A DNA stretch of 32,856 nucleotides from a virus, in IMG/VR virus record IMGVR_UViG_3300020195_000110, positions 1 through 32,856 of that record; one strand, given 5' to 3'. The first letter of the stretch is position 1, and each line of letters starts with the position of its first letter. This document shows, in pieces, positions 30,969 through 32,856 of the stretch. The notes beneath the pieces were generated by a model that saw nothing but the letters and a program-made list of their open reading frames with translations, was not told where the DNA came from and did no database searches. A program made the position numbers and the translations under genes.

Positions 30969-31102
30969 CGGGTAGCGTCCTCTATTTCGTCAATTACGTA
31001 AGCGTACAGCGTCTCGACCTCTCGCGCCAGTAGGTCGCCCGCCCGGATCAGCGCGACGGCGCCCAGCGCGATCGTGAGGGCAACGGCGACTAGCGCGCGC
31101 AC
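30965..31102 (-). CDS. 45-residue single-span membrane protein
   Basis: GTG 31102 has GAAGGA at six bases. The product starts MRALVAVALTIALGAVALIR (one membrane helix) and has an acidic tail (YVIDEIEDATR). Too short for family recognition. It is inside a run of overlapping small ORFs. Confidence 0.5.
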   Translation of the reverse strand: MRALVAVALTIALGAVALIRAGDLLAREVETLYAYVIDEIEDATR

Positions 31103-31167
31103 GCCTTATCCTTCTTTTCCGCATCCTCAAGGGCGCGCATAAGCAACCATTCCGCTTGCATGGTCAC
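31090..31167 (-). CDS. 25-residue charged micro-ORF
   Basis: GTG 31167 has GGAGGA nine bases upstream, the strongest ribosome site in this group. The peptide starts MTMQAEWLLMRALEDAEKKD. It overlaps the next start by 13 bases and heads the run of small ORFs. Confidence 0.45.
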   Translation of the reverse strand: MTMQAEWLLMRALEDAEKKDKACAR

Positions 31168-31231
31168 GTTAAGGAATCCTCCAAAAGTTAACTTGTGGTC
31201 GGTGTCGTGTTACGCGCCGAGGCGCGAGGGG

Positions 31232-31438
31232 CTAGGCCTCCTCGCCCACGGCATGCCGGGTAGGGTATGCCCGCACAACCACGACCGCGACGGGCCGGCA
31301 CCCCATAAGCTCAAGGTGTGCCGCCTCCTGATATGTGAAGGTGCAGGCGCTAAGCGACAGGCTGCCGACTGCGTCGGGGTATGGCGCCGGCGTGAGGAAC
31401 CCGGCTTCGTTTATCGCAGCTTTGAAATATAGTTTCAT
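31232..31438 (-). CDS. Small hypothetical protein, 68 residues
   Basis: ATG 31438 has GAGG eight bases upstream. The sequence (MKLYFKAAINEAGFLTPAP, then EAAHLELMGCRPVAVVVVR) is beta-rich without signal or membrane segment. No family recognised. It lies between the repeat protein and the small-ORF run. A short GC hairpin (31213-31226) follows its stop without a T-run. Confidence 0.5.
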   Translation of the reverse strand: MKLYFKAAINEAGFLTPAPYPDAVGSLSLSACTFTYQEAAHLELMGCRPVAVVVVRAYPTRHAVGEEA

Positions 31439-31494
31439 CGGAAAAACCTCACGTCAGGCGCAGCAGAACAGGTCCAGAAGGCGATGGCCCATGA

Positions 31495-32856
31495 TCAGGT
31501 CTCAATTTCCGGCCGGTAGTCTTCCCAACGCCGGAACGCGAGCTGCGTCGTGTCGGATTTGACGCGCCAAGTCGATGCCATCGCGGCGTGGCATTCGCGC
31601 CCCGCCTGACCGCCATAGGCATTCGGATCAACCCGCAGCAGGTATCGCTTGTACTCGCCAGTTTTCGGGTCAGGGGTGGAGTCCTGCATGTCCAGCATCA
31701 CCATGGGCTCGTCTTCTGTGAGGTCACGGCGAAGCAGGATCGCATTGCGCAGGCCCATGATCGGATGGTCAGGGCCGCATTTGTCCACGACCGTGAAGTT
31801 GCCTTCACGCGCATAACGAGCGGAGCCAAACAGCGAGATCATGACGCGCCGGACTTCAGCGTTGCGCTCACTGTCGATGCGCTGACCAGTGAGTGCGCTC
31901 GGGGTCTCGTAGATATCAGCCGGCATTCTGACGCCGTGATGGCTGTATATAGACCAGCCATCCGGCCAAACCACAGCCGGGCCACGTTCAGCGTGCAGCT
32001 GGTGGGATCCCCAGCCGCGCGTCTGGCTCGGGTTGCGAGCCTCGCGATTGATGGCTGTTGGACGTTCGCACACAACAATAAAGTCTCGGTGCGGCCACCA
32101 CCAGCAGGCGGATTGGATCGTGTCTTCATAGGCGCGCGCACGCCCCCACAGGTCGCGGGGCAGTTCGAGGCTGCACACTTCCCGAAAAAACGAAGTGAAC
32201 GCGCCGCCCCAGTAATAGCCGCCGACCCAGAACTGACCGCCGATGTAGTTGCTCCAGGAACGCTGGATGACGTTCAGGATCGCGCCGCCAACCGCGTCGC
32301 GAACCGCGCCGCCAACCGCGGCGTTAACCGCGTCGTTAACCGCCCCGCTAACCGCGGCGTCTACCGCGACGCGAACCACGGCGTTAACCGCGCCGCTAAC
32401 CGCCCCGCGAACCGCGCCGCGAACCGCGCCGTCAACCGCGTCGCCAACCGCGTCGTTAACCGCCCCGCGAACCGCGGCGTCAACCGCCCCGCTAACCGCG
32501 GCGTAAACCGCGGCGTCGACCGCGTCGTCGACCGCGCCGCGAACCGCGCCGTCAACCGCGTCGCCAACCGCGTCGTTAACCGCCCCGCGAACCGCGGCGT
32601 CAACCGCGTCGTCTACCGCGACGCGAACCGCGACGCCAACCGCGGCGTTAACCGCCCCGCGAACCGCGCCGCCAACCGCGGCGTCAACCGCGTCGCGAAC
32701 CGCGCCGTCAACCGCGGCGTTAACCGCCCCGCTAACCGCGGCGTAAACCGCGGCGTCGACCGCGTCGTCGACCGCGTCGTCTACCGCGACGCCAACCGCG
32801 CCGCCAACCGCGTCGCGAACCGCGCCGCGAACCGCGCCGCCAACCGCCCCGCGAAC
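31495..32856 (-). CDS. Tetrapeptide-repeat protein with DUF6745-like C-terminal domain (5' end outside window)
   Basis: The frame is open without a stop from the right window edge, so the true start is outside. A GTG at 32379 is the only in-window start-like codon in this frame and sits inside the repeat, so it is probably just a Val/Val variant (unit 9). At least 48 units of Val-x-x-Ala (32281-32856) are followed by about 260 residues: IGGQFWVGGYYWGGAFTSFF, GPAVVWPDGWSIYSHHGVR, ERNAEVRRVMISLFG, then STPDPKTGEYKRYLLRV. I recall this domain as DUF6745, function unknown, often preceded by Val/Ala-rich repeats. A 4-residue period with Val and Ala at fixed places would suit a helix with one greasy stripe. 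Role in the phage unknown. Confidence 0.75.
   Translation of the reverse strand, partial: VRGAVGGAVRGAVRDAVGGAVGVAVDDAVDDAVDAAVYAAVSGAVNAAVDGAVRDAVDAAVGGAVRGAVNAAVGVAVRVAVDDAVDAAVRGAVNDAVGDAVDGAVRGAVDDAVDAAVYAAVSGAVDAAVRGAVNDAVGDAVDGAVRGAVRGAVSGAVNAVVRVAVDAAVSGAVNDAVNAAVGGAVRDAVGGAILNVIQRSWSNYIGGQFWVGGYYWGGAFTSFFREVCSLELPRDLWGRARAYEDTIQSACWWWPHRDFIVVCERPTAINREARNPSQTRGWGSHQLHAERGPAVVWPDGWSIYSHHGVRMPADIYETPSALTGQRIDSERNAEVRRVMISLFGSARYAREGNFTVVDKCGPDHPIMGLRNAILLRRDLTEDEPMVMLDMQDSTPDPKTGEYKRYLLRVDPNAYGGQAGRECHAAMASTWRVKSDTTQLAFRRWEDYRPEIET
32281..32856 (-). repeat. 48 in-register 12-bp tandem units (Val-x-x-Ala coding)
   Basis: 576 bases divide into exactly 48 units with no insertion or deletion, continuing past the window. 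On the coding strand each is GTN, N-(A/G)-C, GNC or GGG, then GCG (once GTG). Six positions of twelve are invariant in all 48. Larger blocks recur: 32413-32484 equals 32533-32604, and 32485-32532 equals 32725-32772. Array growth by block duplication is therefore visible. Confidence 0.95.

Larger units (their letters stand above)
30880..30970 (-). repeat. 41-bp direct tandem duplication with dyad GTGTC-ATCGCGC-GACAC
   Basis: Two identical 41-bp units (30880-30920 and 30921-30961) and the first nine bases of a third. On the minus strand each unit is one 14-residue ORF minus the ATGA overlap, so 41 = 45 - 4. Each holds a GTGTC...GACAC inverted repeat. A regulatory or origin role was considered; the coding explanation fits the exact 41-base period. 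Confidence 0.7.

Noticed and set aside
30880-30970. Replication-origin iterons
   Set aside because: Only 2.2 copies, and the 41-base period is fully explained by coupled ORFs; kept only as a weak alternative because of the GTGTC/GACAC dyad.
31168-31231. GC hairpin at 31213-31226 as a terminator
   Set aside because: Stem of six with a two-base loop and no T-run; too weak to call.
31160-31432. Plus-strand ORF of 90 codons opposite the 68-residue gene
   Set aside because: No ribosome site and Arg/Cys-rich composition; the minus-strand ORF has a placed GAGG.
32281-32856. Diversity-generating retroelement variable region
   Set aside because: Variation is not adenine-specific (codon 2 second base only A/G, codon 3 any second base), and no reverse transcriptase or template repeat is in the window.
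32281-32856. CRISPR array
   Set aside because: Units are 12 bases with no spacers and keep a reading frame.

Overview
The window is a GC-rich (by eye above 60%) stretch of a tailed-phage genome, most likely a short-tailed (podovirus-like) phage. The + strand carries a P22-type morphogenesis block: P22-like coat protein, P22 gp10-like stabilization protein, tail fibres and three consecutive internal/ejection proteins. The - strand carries an early/replication block: primase-helicase, family A DNA polymerase, nucleases and a cytosine methyltransferase. No integrase, terminase, portal, phage RNA polymerase, endolysin or tRNA was recognised. Terminase and portal would be expected just upstream of position 1. 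A GapR/DUF2312-like protein is the best host clue, because that family is typical of Alphaproteobacteria and their phages; the host is inferred, not shown.

Layout. 1-12044 (+): end of a probable scaffolding gene, coat protein with a strong hairpin behind it, a repeat-built structural protein, connector-type proteins, two halves of a gp10-like protein separated by a LamG-domain protein, tail fibre genes, two coiled-coil proteins and a small membrane protein, closed by a good intrinsic terminator at 12091-12119. 12195-19354 (+): three ejection proteins, a holin-like protein, a two-part HTH/metallophosphoesterase protein with a possible membrane-protein gene nested inside it, an HD phosphohydrolase and a deoxynucleotide monophosphate kinase-like protein. 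The strands converge at 19354/19358 with 3 bases between stop codons. 32856-19358 (-, read right to left): a protein with a long 12-bp tandem repeat, a chain of very small overlapping ORFs ending in a J-domain protein, primase-helicase, two replication-associated proteins, GapR-like protein, DNA polymerase, methyltransferase with a second gene overprinted in it, two small coupled ORFs, a Cas4/RecB-like nuclease, a VRR-NUC nuclease, an SNF2-type helicase, then an overlapping spanin pair.

The most unusual points are: (1) a perfectly in-register array of at least 48 twelve-base units encoding a Val-x-x-Ala tetrapeptide repeat, running off the right end; (2) a 275-codon ORF with its own Shine-Dalgarno sequence inside the methyltransferase gene; (3) a gp10-like protein apparently split into two genes around a LamG gene; (4) one ~115-residue module reused in three different virion proteins; (5) a 41-bp tandem duplication in which each copy is a complete 14-residue ORF linked by ATGA stop/start overlaps; (6) an in-frame internal start with a near-ideal Shine-Dalgarno inside the helicase gene; (7) a hydrophobic ORF with a strong Shine-Dalgarno nested in the phosphoesterase gene.

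All family assignments rest on motifs and remembered family patterns; no database search was possible.
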